Assembly (NCBI GenBank): GCA_045114455.1
Contig: JBGUKN010000078.1
Location: forward strand, 11,978-75,977
Length of the DNA: 64,000 bases
Direction: 5' to 3'
Source of the DNA: UBA1732 sp045114455
GTDB taxonomy: Bacteria; Verrucomicrobiota; Lentisphaeria; Victivallales; UBA1829
The stretch's first letter is position 1. Each line of letters starts with the position of its first letter. The notes below the pieces were generated by a model. It saw only the letters and a program-made list of their open reading frames with translations, had not been told where the DNA came from and did not search any database. Shown piece by piece: positions 36,901 through 44,308 of the stretch. The translations under genes were made by a program, and so were the position numbers.

Positions 36901-37150
36901 ACAGCGGGCCGACGGCTTCGCTCTGGGACTTCGCGGGGATGGCTTCCAGCGCGGCGCGCGCGGCGTCGGCGGATTCCTTGAAGTTGCCTTCTTCCATGAG
37001 TCTGCGGATCTTGGCGATCGTCTCTTTTTCAGCGGGGGTCTGCGCCGTTTCGGCAGACTGTTTTTCGTCCTGCGCCAACGCCGCCGGAAGGGCGAAGAAC
37101 GCCGGGAGAACGGCCGCCGCGGTCAGGAGGAAGCGGATGTTTCGGTTCAT
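30992..37150 (-). CDS. Alpha-2-macroglobulin family protein without the thioester motif
   Basis: 2052 residues. A Sec signal peptide (FLLTAAAVLPAFFALPAALAQ) without a lipobox Cys suggests a free periplasmic protein. The N-terminal 400 residues are helical, TPR-like. Macroglobulin domains follow, including YIITDRPVYRPGDTVKYTVY and ITTDKSEYMPGESAGILV. Near 1218-1300 is a long Gly/Met/Ala-rich segment (GFGGGMGGFGGGAGG, MAMKAASADMAMAEE) where bait or linker sequence would be. The ANG/A2M core has DNLTTWKVHVWSLTADTSVG. Where the CxEQ thioester is expected (about 1515) the sequence reads YLAADGEATVFGVVNRFVP, so no thioester can form. AAAGGA lies nine nt before the ATG. Probable role: periplasmic protease trapping or envelope defence. 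Confidence 0.93.
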   Translation of the reverse strand: MNRNIRFLLTAAAVLPAFFALPAALAQDEKQSAETAQTPAEKETIAKIRRLMEEGNFKESADAARAALEAIPAKSQSEAVGPLWNCYRASLVSNNRVKEYDEAFAFVTARFPKNVSLAAELNANVTSYGFFFNNSFTRGSNRGNAGRRVNSTARDRVENLRFMASASEEAKNVSKPLQIKYYRALASLLCRNQTGGQSYKLQSLTDLTVLPDYDDGDFGSSSRPPVNKDGSPVLYSCPKDFASAKCDGERFRWALEQAIALGDYQSKYDWASFLANEFDFSQIDWSVKNEYQTSDKYRDYLYELKDVETVAELADGVRKIALPEEFSYFRIFKELANDDKAGLYKQQSALQLGYLYLARMQYESAADWFKKANENEMVQQILCNWGSTQGIQVVPYGTKPVLAYRSRNTTKVRAVVTKADAKTAVEIMLKSLREGGDRSYETDNAYQLNTGFKGWGPAIKEKISEFTFDVTPKPHHWETDTEVTLPITEPGAYIVRTLPEGTEGTYSRDSWYENLVWITPEILSKESVTKGRFLTLNDSKTGEPLADRKLKIMNYRTEYANNRNQNEFGGRRYRIIVKEFEVTTGKDGAVIFPEKLNDRTLILSESEDGLTFLPHAYYSTINAGRFYERDRDYIITDRPVYRPGDTVKYTVYTRRASYDEKEPQKRTEYKLKLTGTDARGKKLYEQNISGDPMLAAATEEFKLPDDVSLGSFSLSTGNGGVSFSVEEYKKPEYLLDVEMPETQVKTGGIFEAKIKAKYYFGAPMSGAKIKYTVHREQARRIFPFRGRFDWLFGEGYWICSTAYRDESIRQVTYGRDLITQAEGVADDDGCLTVPIDTGDALRRFGNLDFRYIIDAEVSDESNRVVNGSGSVVTAAQPFYVSSSAKTGFARTGKPVTLVVKATTPDGKPVAGKGTVSIYLRDLDKDGVPHRVGQPVKVMDVTAGDENGVSFVIDRQGVYEVVSSITSDASLKANGGKDPVTCEGSYPLFVAGFDKSGDLFSQLPLEITTDKSEYMPGESAGILVSMKKPGATLYFFTRQERETQYECVTLGDKEYSHEFKMDFLPGDRPNTYVSVIAVGNGEVQRLSKMIAVPPVSKMLDVDIAGPKKPVKPRQNVPMTITVKDGTGKPVSGAVTLTVYDKSLDAIASSRIPAINSFFWNWKRSHYADWTVNLDQGTSLHNNPARGIHFMNDNLSMSGHIFPFNLGYGESVYFDGGIVRKSSSAMSRGFGGGMGGFGGGAGGAVMSFGAAMNSMDDAVMEAAPTAAPGGARMAMKAASADMAMAEEAVEMEMGGGMNGGIGGGDSFVRSNFLDAAYFAGLVKLDENGQTTIDVPAPDNLTTWKVHVWSLTADTSVGEGDSEFVVSKDLIARLELPRFLVNGDTVNAVANVHNYTEKDVTANVTLTVDGDTVGAAKNAATITVKAGSHTACPFTLNAKAVGESKITLSVKAGDEDDALQLALPVLVKGIDKQVNNFAYLDKDNKSATVTLKVPEQRKPETTFLTVNLAPGAAMAMVELLPYLAADGEATVFGVVNRFVPSMAAKNALNKLGVSFDDVHPAKTSRDKLYTEYMEKYCWKDGKVDPSFDAKTFNRVMAENLKMILTMVNADGGWGWFGGYREHSFPDTTAYVVDALLDVSAFGDKTVDGAMNRGIGWLQAHAEERLVDIRKLKGVSNTDALVARVLAKAGKPNKELNGFLYELRSQLAPYGLSMLGLALDPKSEERAMVVRNLTQFRMVDDENQTSYLNIPTSCRFFWYGSENETNAAYLDLLLDSDPSDPNARKLANYLVTNIRNSPWRNSNRELGAVVRSLARYIRTAGEDAPDMNVKVCLDGKEIKNFHVDKTSMWDSPFVALAKPDALGTGDHKLEISIDGPGVLYMNSMLNYFTLEDEIEPAGLEMKIKRNYYRLVPEVQEALAAGLQGSVQTLKRDKYKRVPLKSGDVIRPGELVEVELISTAKNDYDYVCFADSMPAGFEFEKPVSGYDWTGKAPIYREYRERGAKFYLRNMARGDSNVFYRMRAQLPGRFIALPAGGSGVYAPELKCNSDQHIFVISE

Positions 37151-37333
37151 GGGAAAATCCTTTCTCTGGTGGTCCGGGAGCGTTGACACGGCGGACAAAA
37201 ATGAGCAGTCCGCCCCGCCGTATGCTTCCGGGCAATAAAAAAATGATTGTTGAATTCGTTCGTTTCTGACAATTTGACGCGGGACGGAAGAATATCTTAG
37301 CGAAAAAAAGGAAGAACAATCTTTTTTTTCAGA

Positions 37334-38071
37334 TTATTCTTCGATTTCTTCACTTTCTTCTTCCGCATCGTCATCCGCGTTGTCGTCCGCGTTATCGTCC
37401 GACTCTTCATGAGGCTCTTCGCCGGCGGAACGCAGAATCCGGACGACGGTGTTCACGTCGCGCGGATCGAACATCAGGACGAGCGTGCCGCCGTCGCCGG
37501 GTTCGATGCGTTTGAACGCCGAAAGCGCGGTGCGGACTTTTTCCCGGCTCATCGCATCCTTCTCGACCCATCGCGCCATTTTTTCCATAGCGCGCTGCGA
37601 CATCGGGAGTTTGCCGATGGAGCCGGAACCGGGAACGATCGAGAGTTGACCGTCGTCGACGTACGGCGTCAGCTCGGCGAAGAGGTTTGCGGCCTTGCCG
37701 AATCTGAGCGAACCGGAGAAAAAGAGCCTGATTTTGCCGTCCTCCCAGATTGCGGCGTAGGGGACCGTCTCCGGCGCGTTCGGCCGGTCGTCGCGCATCA
37801 TGGCGTTCAGGAGCGTCTGCACTTCGTTCTGCGTAAGATGAAGTTCGGCGGTCTCGACCACGCGGCCCTCCTTGTCGACCAGCGAACGCGCCAGACGGGT
37901 GATGACGCCCGCCATCACGCCTTTGTCGCGGCCGTCGAACGTCGGGGCGGGATAGGACACCGGATTGCCGATCGCGAGCAGGACGAGCACGATCAGGAGG
38001 ACGATCAGGAGGATCAGAAGGACAAGGAACGATTTCAGCAGTCTGATGAAACAGCCTTTTTTCGATGCCAT
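37334..38071 (-). CDS. Membrane-anchored hypothetical protein
   Basis: 245 residues. A single N-terminal hydrophobic helix (LLILLIVLLIVLVLLAIG) anchors the protein; the rest is predicted outside the cytoplasm. The final 28 residues are an Asp/Glu-rich tail (DDNADDNADDDAEEESEE). HLTQNEVQTLLNAMM and the long beta stretch after it faintly resemble YpmS/DUF2140-like anchored proteins, but I do not recognise the family with certainty. GGGAGGA precedes the ATG by five nt. It follows the prepilin-like gene by 21 bp and is probably co-transcribed with it. Confidence 0.75.
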   Translation of the reverse strand: MASKKGCFIRLLKSFLVLLILLIVLLIVLVLLAIGNPVSYPAPTFDGRDKGVMAGVITRLARSLVDKEGRVVETAELHLTQNEVQTLLNAMMRDDRPNAPETVPYAAIWEDGKIRLFFSGSLRFGKAANLFAELTPYVDDGQLSIVPGSGSIGKLPMSQRAMEKMARWVEKDAMSREKVRTALSAFKRIEPGDGGTLVLMFDPRDVNTVVRILRSAGEEPHEESDDNADDNADDDAEEESEEIEE

Positions 38072-38092
38072 GGCGATCCTCCCGTCAAACGG

Positions 38093-38986
38093 TCAGTCGT
38101 TGTCGTCGTCGAGACGCATGGACCAGTAGTTGCCCGCGTTCCAGCGGCTGAGCCCCTGGTCCTTGCGGATGGTGGCGCGCGGATACATGATCTTCACATG
38201 GCCGTCGGCGAACGCGTAGTTCCACATGCTGCTGTGAAGCGTGGTGGTCGCCTTGTCGAAGGAGGACGATCCTCCGGCCGACTCGTCGCCGCCCCAGGCT
38301 TCGGACTGCTGGGATGGGCAGGAAATGGTGGACCACCAGGCGGAGAAGAATCCCGTGCGTGTGGAACGGCTGTGGTTTGCGCTGGGAACATATTCCACGA
38401 AATAGATCATGCGCGACGGCATCGGTATCTTGCCGTATTTCAGGCCGACCCAGTGGCCGTTTCCGGTGTTGCTGTCGTTGCAGATGGATTTTCCGCTTTC
38501 CGATCCGGGCTCGCCGACTTTTTCCTCGTTGCCGGTTCCGCCGCCAGGGGAATGGTTCATGGCGTAGGTGCGGATCGGAAGCCCCTCGGCATTCGGACCG
38601 CGCGGTTCCTTGTCGGCGGGGCACTGGAAGAATTTCAGTGAGGCGAATTCCTTTTTGCTTTTGCAGGGCGGAACGCCGTGAGTCCCGACCTCGAAATTGC
38701 TGTGCGGCGTGTAGCGCAGGAGGAGGCGTTCCCACAGGGAACCGTAGTCGCCGCCGCCCGACTTCGCAGGCGTGACGAATGTCGTGTCATGGGCATACTG
38801 AAGCGCGCAGACCATCATCTGCTTCATGTTGCTGGCGCAGAGGGCCGTGTAGGCGGTGCGTTTCGCGGACTGGAGCGCGGGCAGAAGAAGCGATGCAAGG
38901 ATCGCGATGATCGCGATGACGATCAGAAGTTCGATCAGGGTGAAGCCTCGGAACGTGCAAATGGTATTGCTGTTTGTGCGTTTCAT
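38093..38986 (-). CDS. Prepilin-like protein with N-terminal methylation motif and FADGHV signature
   Basis: 297 residues. The type IV pilin-like leader is RGFTLIELLIVIAIIAILASLLLPAL: cleavage after Gly, Glu at +5. The C-terminal part has WNYAFADGHVKIMYP, the H-x(9)-DG-like signature of the large prepilin-like families of Planctomycetes and Lentisphaerota. Such proteins are exported by the type II secretion/pilus prepilin peptidase system and occur in dozens of copies in these genomes. Cys residues (ALCASNMK, FFQCPADKE) are conserved in the group. GAGGAGG lies nine nt before the ATG. The role is unknown; a pseudopilin or surface protein is likely. Confidence 0.9.
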   Translation of the reverse strand: MKRTNSNTICTFRGFTLIELLIVIAIIAILASLLLPALQSAKRTAYTALCASNMKQMMVCALQYAHDTTFVTPAKSGGGDYGSLWERLLLRYTPHSNFEVGTHGVPPCKSKKEFASLKFFQCPADKEPRGPNAEGLPIRTYAMNHSPGGGTGNEEKVGEPGSESGKSICNDSNTGNGHWVGLKYGKIPMPSRMIYFVEYVPSANHSRSTRTGFFSAWWSTISCPSQQSEAWGGDESAGGSSSFDKATTTLHSSMWNYAFADGHVKIMYPRATIRKDQGLSRWNAGNYWSMRLDDDND

Positions 38987-39025
38987 GGGGGGTGCCTCCT
39001 CGGTTATTTTACCTATTTCACTATA

Positions 39026-39053
39026 ATCTAAAACTTGCCGGAAGAAAAATCAA
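39026..39053 (-). promoter_or_regulatory. Promoter candidate for the prepilin-like gene
   Basis: On the minus strand TTGATT (39048-39053) and TTAGAT (39026-39031) are 16 bp apart, 40 bp upstream of the start codon. Confidence 0.5.
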
Positions 39054-39243
39054 GATGACGAATCGGGAAAACGGGGAAAAATAGCGTTACTTAACGAAAA
39101 GAGACGTTAATAACGTAAAACAAGCTCAAAAAAGATCATGTCCGGAAAAAAAAGAAAGCAATTGAGGATGTCGGCGATTTGTCGAAATAAAAAACGGCCT
39201 TTGCCGTTCCGTGCTTTTTCCGGCTTTTTTTCGAAAAAAAAGC

Positions 39244-39273
39244 TTGACAGGAAGCGCAACCATGTGCTATGGT
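39244..39273 (+). promoter_or_regulatory. Sigma70-type promoter for the aldo/keto reductase
   Basis: A consensus TTGACA at 39244-39249 is followed 17-18 bp later by CTATGGT (39267-39273). The start codon is 58 bp further downstream. Confidence 0.6.
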
Positions 39274-39330
39274 AAGTAAGAGACTCTCCCGAAGCCACCC
39301 CTACACCCCAGCAACACAGGAGCAATACCT

Positions 39331-40476
39331 ATGGGACACTATCTCGGCGAAGAAATCCGCAAACTCGGATTCGGCATGATGCGTCTGCCGAAAAACGGCG
39401 AAGCGATCGACATCGAAACGACCAAGATCATGGTCGACAAGTTTCTGGCCGCAGGCTTTACCTATTTCGATACGGCGTGGATTTATCAAGGCAGCGAGGA
39501 TGCCACGCGGCAGGCCCTGGTGGAACGCTATCCGCGGGAGAGTTTCCAGCTCGCGACGAAGAACGCCGCATGGTGCGAATGCAAGACGCGCGAGGACGCG
39601 ATCGCCCAGTTCGAAACGTCGCTGAAGCGGCTCGGGACCGATTATATCGACTTCTATCTGCTCCACAACCTCGGCGACAAGCGCACGGAGGTGTTCGAGG
39701 ATTTCGATCTGTGGAATTTCGCGCTGGAACAGAAAAAGCTCGGCAGGATCCGGCACGTCGGATTCTCGTTCCACTCCACCGCCGACCAGCTCGACGAAAT
39801 CCTCACGAAACATCCGGAGACGGAATTCGTCCAGCTTCAGATCAACTACGCCGACTGGGACCACAAGTTCATCCAGTCGCGCCTGAACTACGAAACCTGC
39901 CGCAAGCACAATGTGCCCGTCATCATCATGGAACCCGTGAAGGGCGGCATGCTGGCGACGCCGCCGGAATCCGTCGTGAAGATCTTCCGCGACGCGAATC
40001 CCGACCTGTCCCCGGCGGCCTGGGCGATCCGGTTCAACGCGAGCCTGCCGGGCGTGATCACGGTCCTGTCCGGAATGAGCACGCCGGAACAGATGGACGA
40101 CAATCTGAAGTCGATGAAGGATTTCCATGCGCTGACCGACGCGGAGAAGGAGACCGTGTTCAAGGCGCAGGAAGCGCTCGCCAAAGTCCCGATGATCCCC
40201 TGTACCTCCTGCGACTACTGCGCGAAGGTCTGCCCGATGAACATCGGCATCTCCGGCTCGTTCAACGGACGGAACCTGCTGACGCTGTACAGCAACGTCG
40301 AGAGCGCGAAGGTCCAGATTTTCTGGGCGGTCGCGAACATGGGCAAGAAGGACGCCATCGAGTGCATCGGCTGCGGCAAGTGCGAGGAAGTCTGCCCGCA
40401 GCACCTCGAAATCCGCAAGCTCTTGGCGGAAACAGCGAAAGCCTTCGATCAGAAGAAATCCACCCCAGAGGGGTGA
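39331..40476 (+). CDS. Aldo/keto reductase with C-terminal two-[4Fe-4S] ferredoxin domain
   Basis: 381 residues. The (beta/alpha)8 reductase part (about 1-275) shows the catalytic Asp/Tyr region FTYFDTAWIYQGSE, Lys in LATKNA and the His segment DFYLLHN. From about 285 two ferredoxin motifs follow, CTSCDYCAKVCP and CIGCGKCEEVCP, each able to hold a [4Fe-4S] cluster. This fusion is common in anaerobes and probably couples carbonyl reduction to ferredoxin-type electron carriers. AGGAG lies 12 nt before the ATG. It is monocistronic and converges on the alkD-like gene, with only 26 bp between the stops. The substrate is unknown. Confidence 0.93.
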   Translation: MGHYLGEEIRKLGFGMMRLPKNGEAIDIETTKIMVDKFLAAGFTYFDTAWIYQGSEDATRQALVERYPRESFQLATKNAAWCECKTREDAIAQFETSLKRLGTDYIDFYLLHNLGDKRTEVFEDFDLWNFALEQKKLGRIRHVGFSFHSTADQLDEILTKHPETEFVQLQINYADWDHKFIQSRLNYETCRKHNVPVIIMEPVKGGMLATPPESVVKIFRDANPDLSPAAWAIRFNASLPGVITVLSGMSTPEQMDDNLKSMKDFHALTDAEKETVFKAQEALAKVPMIPCTSCDYCAKVCPMNIGISGSFNGRNLLTLYSNVESAKVQIFWAVANMGKKDAIECIGCGKCEEVCPQHLEIRKLLAETAKAFDQKKSTPEG

Positions 40477-40502
40477 CGTGCTGCGCGACGGCGCGATGTC
40501 TG

Positions 40503-41252
40503 TTATCGGGCTAAAAAAGCTTTGCGTTCCGGCTCGGGATAATGTTCGATCGCGTACCGGAGCGTCGTGCGGGACATGACCGCCTTGTTTTTCTGCAAGT
40601 AGTCGGTCAGGGCGGCGCGGTCGCGTTTGCCGATCTCGCGGAGCATCCAGCCGCATGCCTTATGCATGAGGTCGTGCGGATGCTCCAGGAACCGGTCGAC
40701 CATGCGGAACGGTTCGTCCAGCTGCTTCGTGCGGATGAACGGGAACATGGAGAGGACGGCGATACGTTCCTCCCAAAGATGTCCGGATGAAATGAAGCGT
40801 TCCAGCGTGTCTGCACCGTGTTCGAACGCATAGGCTCCGGTGATATCGGGCGCGGTCAGGTCGACCAGGTCCCAGTTATTCACGAATCCGCGCCGGGCAA
40901 GTTCGGCGTACTGTTCGAAAATGGCGGCGCGCTCTTTCTCTCCGGTCTTTTTCGACTGATATTTGTCCGTCAGGATGAGCAGGGCGCAGAGGCGTATCTC
41001 ATGCCATTCGGAATGCGCGGCGCGGACGGCTTCCAGGACGGGAATATTCCGAAACGCCTTCGCCGTGCGGCGGGTCACCGGGTTTTTGCAGCCGAGGAAC
41101 CTGTCGCCTTCGCCATACTGGCCCGGTCCGGTCTTGAAGAAACGCTGAAGGATTTCGGCGTCGGCGGGATTCGCCTGCGCGAGCATGGCGCGTTCGAGGT
41201 CGGCGGCGGTGGCGTTTGCGCCGGAATCGGCGGGGAAAACAGGGGTATTCAT
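40503..41252 (-). CDS. AlkD-like DNA alkylation repair protein
   Basis: 249 residues, all-helical HEAT-like repeats. Family signatures are FLGCKNPVTRRTAKAF, NNWDLVDLTAPDI (Trp-Asp of the DNA-binding cleft), HLWEERIAVLSMFPFI and KACGWMLREIGKRD. AlkD-type glycosylases remove positively charged alkylated bases (3-methyladenine, 7-methylguanine) from DNA without base flipping. It is the last gene of the leuS operon, coupled to rsmE by an ATGA overlap. Confidence 0.92.
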   Translation of the reverse strand: MNTPVFPADSGANATAADLERAMLAQANPADAEILQRFFKTGPGQYGEGDRFLGCKNPVTRRTAKAFRNIPVLEAVRAAHSEWHEIRLCALLILTDKYQSKKTGEKERAAIFEQYAELARRGFVNNWDLVDLTAPDITGAYAFEHGADTLERFISSGHLWEERIAVLSMFPFIRTKQLDEPFRMVDRFLEHPHDLMHKACGWMLREIGKRDRAALTDYLQKNKAVMSRTTLRYAIEHYPEPERKAFLAR

Positions 41253-41980
41253 GCGGTCTGCCCTGTGGATGCGAGGCGTCCGGCGAGGAACGACAGCGCG
41301 AATTCTACGCGGAGGATGTGCGGGCCGAACGTGACGGGCGCATAGCCGTTGGTGCGGAACACGGCGACCTCATCGGGGGTGAAACCGCCCTCGGGCCCGA
41401 TCGCGAGGACCACTTTGCCGGGGAGGGCGACGGGGCAGGGCGCGGCGTCGACGGGATGCCCGATGATCGCGGTCGCATCCCTCGTGAGCTCGGTGGAGAG
41501 TCCCGAGTTGAAGAACTCGCGGAGAGACCGTACGAATGTGAGCTCCGGCAGAATGGTCGTGCAGCCCTGTTCCAGCCCCTCGATCAGCACGGACCGGATC
41601 GCGTCCTGTGCCATGCACGAGCTGGTCCAGTAGCTTTTTTCGGTCTTCGCGGCATGGAAAAACACGGCGCGGCGAATGCCGGACGATGCGATGAAGTGAA
41701 GCGTCTTCTTGAAACTCTGCGGACGGGGCAGGGCGATGACGGGGAGAATGTTCGAAGGCGGGGGAGGCGGATTGGACGTGTCTTCCAGCCGGAGCCGGGC
41801 GGAATGCCGGGACGTTTCGAGGATGCGCGCCGTACCGATGCCACCGCCGAGGATCCCGGCGCGAATGGTGTCGCCGGGCTTCGCGTGAAGGATGCAGAAG
41901 ATGTGTTCGGCGTGATCGTCGCCAACCGTGAATTCGCGTTCGGGCGACAGGTCGCGTTCCTCGACGATCAGCAGGTTCAT
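41249..41980 (-). CDS. rsmE: 16S rRNA (uracil-1498-N3)-methyltransferase
   Basis: 243 residues, normal length. After an N-terminal PUA-like beta-barrel, the C-terminal SPOUT knot has VLAIGPEGGFTPDEVAVF and GPHILRVEFALSFLAG, corresponding to the family's GPEGGFS...E and LG-x-RILRxETA motifs (SAM binding). The enzyme methylates U1498 of 16S rRNA. The ATG at 41980 overlaps the stop of the CoaC-like gene (ATGA). The longer open frame is a shadow of that gene. Confidence 0.94.
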   Translation of the reverse strand: MNLLIVEERDLSPEREFTVGDDHAEHIFCILHAKPGDTIRAGILGGGIGTARILETSRHSARLRLEDTSNPPPPPSNILPVIALPRPQSFKKTLHFIASSGIRRAVFFHAAKTEKSYWTSSCMAQDAIRSVLIEGLEQGCTTILPELTFVRSLREFFNSGLSTELTRDATAIIGHPVDAAPCPVALPGKVVLAIGPEGGFTPDEVAVFRTNGYAPVTFGPHILRVEFALSFLAGRLASTGQTA

Positions 41981-42516
41981 GCGGAGAACGCCCGGATCGC
42001 TTCGAGGATGTCGGCGGGCTCGGCCATGCGTCCCTTGCCGGACGTGCCGCAGGCGAGGTGTCCGGTGTCGGGGCCGACGGTGCGGACGCCGAGCTTTTCC
42101 GCGAGCTTCGCGAGGTTGTCCTGCACGATCGGGCTGTTCCACATATGTTCGTTCATGGCGGGCGCGAGCAGAACGGGCCCGCGGAACGCCAACGCCGTGG
42201 TGGACAGCGCATCGTCTGCGATGCCGGACGCGTACTTGCCGATGAAGTTCGCGGTGGCGGGCGCGACGGCGAGGAGATCGGCCCATTCCGCCCAGTCGAC
42301 ATGTTCCGGGCGCGGCTGATACTCTTCGAACAGGTCGGTCAGCACGCGGTTTTTCGAGAGCGTGAGGAATATCTGCGAGGAGATGAGCCGGAGCGCGTTT
42401 GCAGTCATGACGACGCGCACGTCGTATCCGGCGGAAACGAGTTTGGAGCAGAGGTCGGCGGATTTGTAGACGGCGATGCCGCCCGTGACGCCGAGGATGA
42501 TGTTTTTTCCGTTCAT
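41977..42516 (-). CDS. Stand-alone CoaC-like flavoprotein (phosphopantothenoylcysteine decarboxylase type)
   Basis: 179 residues. FMN-dependent HFCD family features are ILGVTGGIAVYKSADL, the catalytic His in RPEHVDWAEWADLLAVAPATAN, PAMNEHMW, and the substrate Cys in LACGTSGKGRMAEP. In CoA biosynthesis this domain decarboxylates 4'-phosphopantothenoylcysteine. In most bacteria it is fused to the CoaB synthetase domain, but here CoaB is absent from this operon. The start at 42516 is preferred to the ATG at 42522 because GGAG lies seven nt upstream. Downstream overlap (ATGA) with rsmE. Confidence 0.9.
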   Translation of the reverse strand: MNGKNIILGVTGGIAVYKSADLCSKLVSAGYDVRVVMTANALRLISSQIFLTLSKNRVLTDLFEEYQPRPEHVDWAEWADLLAVAPATANFIGKYASGIADDALSTTALAFRGPVLLAPAMNEHMWNSPIVQDNLAKLAEKLGVRTVGPDTGHLACGTSGKGRMAEPADILEAIRAFSA

Positions 42517-42537
42517 GTACATACTCCGGGGTGGTGG

Positions 42538-43173
42538 TCAGATATTGGATGTGCGTTTCGGATCGTTGCGGAGACCGAGGATCAGGTCGGTGAATTCCCG
42601 TGCAGCCCGCGCGAGGTCGTCGTTCACGATGATATGGTCGTATTCATGCGCGTGCTCCATTTCGCCCTTTGCGTTGGCGAGACGGCGGAGGATGGACTCC
42701 TCGGTTTCCGTGCCGCGCGTGCGGAGACGCCGTTCGAGTTCCTCGAAAGATGGCGGCATGATGAAGATGAACTCGCATGCCTCGCAGAATTCGGGGGAGT
42801 CGGAACAGAGCGCGCGGAGCTGCGCGGCGCCCTGGACGTCGATATCGAGCAGGACGTCGATCCCGCGCCGGATGCGGTCGAGGAGTTCGGTCTTGAGCGT
42901 GCCGTAGCAGTTGCCGTGTACCTCGGCATGTTCCGCGAAGGCGTTTTCCGCGACGAGTGCATCGAACTTCTCCCGGGAGATGAAGTAATAGTCTTTTCCG
43001 TCGACCTCGCCGGGACGCGGCTGCCGCGTGGTGCAGGACACGGAGAATTCGATGCCGCCGAGGTCGCCGATGGCGGCTTTGTAAATGGAGGATTTTCCCG
43101 AGCCGCTGGGACCGGAGAGGATCAGGATCATGCCGGTGCGGCCCGGCTGTTCTGCTGCGGGTGCGGTGTTCAT
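42538..43173 (-). CDS. gmk: Guanylate kinase
   Basis: 211 residues. P-loop LSGPSGSGKSSI, GMP-binding SVSCTTRQPRPGEVDGKDYYF and LLDIDVQGAAQL are all present, as is RRLANAKGEMEHAHEYDH near the C-terminus. The enzyme converts GMP to GDP using ATP. The N-terminus has about 14 extra residues before the P-loop strand; a start at the internal Met (GMILILSGP) is possible. The ATG at 43173 overlaps the glycerate kinase stop (ATGA), which favours the longer form. Confidence 0.95.
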   Translation of the reverse strand: MNTAPAAEQPGRTGMILILSGPSGSGKSSIYKAAIGDLGGIEFSVSCTTRQPRPGEVDGKDYYFISREKFDALVAENAFAEHAEVHGNCYGTLKTELLDRIRRGIDVLLDIDVQGAAQLRALCSDSPEFCEACEFIFIMPPSFEELERRLRTRGTETEESILRRLANAKGEMEHAHEYDHIIVNDDLARAAREFTDLILGLRNDPKRTSNI

Positions 43174-44306
43174 GAGCGTGCGCTGTGTTGGAAAAGCCTG
43201 GCGGCATTGACCGCCGTGAAGTAAAGGTCGTCAGCGGCGGCCGCCATGGCTTCGTCGAGCGTGCGGCGTCCTGTGGACGAACTGAAAGCGAAATCGTAGG
43301 TCTTTGCGATCTCTTCCGGGGCGCCCTCAATCGCGCCGGAGAGCAGCAGAACGGGGACATTCTCGCGGTGTGCGGCCTGCGCGACCGCACAGCAGAGCTT
43401 GCCTTCCGCAGTCTGGGAGTCGGTCCGGCCTTCGCCCGTCACGACAAGGTCGGCGTCCGCGATCTGGCGCCGGAAGGAAATGGCGTCGAGGATGAGCTCC
43501 GCGCCGGATTTCGGCTGTGCGCCGCAGAAGGCGCGGAGACCTGCGCCGAGCCCGCCCGCCGCGCCGTCGCCGGGCATTTCCTTCGGCAGGAGCATGGACT
43601 GGCGTTCCCAGACTGCAACGAGGTGGCGGAGATTGTGGTCGAGCTTCGCGACCATGTCGGGCGTGGCGCCCTTCTGCGGTCCGTAGACCTGCGCCGCGCC
43701 GAACGGGCCGGAAAGCGGGTTGCGGACGTCGCATGCGGTCGTGATGCGCGTTTCCTGAAGGCGCGGATCCGCTCCGGCGATGGCGATGCGCGACAGCATA
43801 TGAAGCGAGCCGCCGCCCCGGGGGAGTTCGCGTCCGCGCGGGTCGAGCAGGCTGTAGCCGAGCGCCTGCGCCATGCCCGCGCCGCCGTCGACCGTGGCGG
43901 ACCCGCCGAGTCCGATCAGAATATCGCGGACGCCGAGGTCCAGGATGGCGCGGATGACTTCGCCCGTGCCGTAAGTCGTGGCGGTCATCGGGTCGCGCTT
44001 GATCGGTTGGACCAGATAAAGTCCGCTGGCGGACGCCATTTCGAATACGGCGGTCAGGCCGTTGTTGATGAGGGCGAACTCGGCTTCGACGGAATTGCCG
44101 TCCGGGCCGGTAACCCTGACCGTGTGGATCTCCCCGTGCAGGGCGTCGGCCAGTGCGCGCGTCATGCCTTCGCCGCCGTCGGAAACCGGAACTGAAACGA
44201 GTTCGGCGTCCGGGAAGACGGTGCGGAAAGCCTTCTGCATGACACGGCAGACCGTGGAGCTTTTCATGCACATCTTGAATTTGTCGGGCGCGAACACGAT
44301 TTTCAT
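43170..44306 (-). CDS. Glycerate kinase (GarK/GlxK type)
   Basis: 378 residues. Signatures of glycerate kinase family 1 are IVFAPDKFKMCMKSS at the N-terminus, PVSDGGEGMTRAL, LIGLGGSATVDGGAGMAQALG and DLVVTGEGRTDSQT. The enzyme phosphorylates D-glycerate to 2-phosphoglycerate and feeds glycolysis. It is two bp downstream of the Fe-dependent alcohol dehydrogenase gene. The pair could act together on a C3 acid/semialdehyde route (for example tartronate semialdehyde to glycerate), but that is inferred from position only. Confidence 0.94.
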   Translation of the reverse strand: MKIVFAPDKFKMCMKSSTVCRVMQKAFRTVFPDAELVSVPVSDGGEGMTRALADALHGEIHTVRVTGPDGNSVEAEFALINNGLTAVFEMASASGLYLVQPIKRDPMTATTYGTGEVIRAILDLGVRDILIGLGGSATVDGGAGMAQALGYSLLDPRGRELPRGGGSLHMLSRIAIAGADPRLQETRITTACDVRNPLSGPFGAAQVYGPQKGATPDMVAKLDHNLRHLVAVWERQSMLLPKEMPGDGAAGGLGAGLRAFCGAQPKSGAELILDAISFRRQIADADLVVTGEGRTDSQTAEGKLCCAVAQAAHRENVPVLLLSGAIEGAPEEIAKTYDFAFSSSTGRRTLDEAMAAAADDLYFTAVNAARLFQHSARS

Positions 44307-44308
44307 GG

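Larger units (their letters stand above)
38987..39330. other. 344-bp divergent intergenic region
   Basis: It holds a minus-strand promoter candidate (39026-39053), a small hairpin AACGGC/GCCGTT at 39193-39208 followed by T-rich sequence, and a plus-strand promoter (39244-39273). The rest is A+T-rich with no coding signal. Confidence 0.5.
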
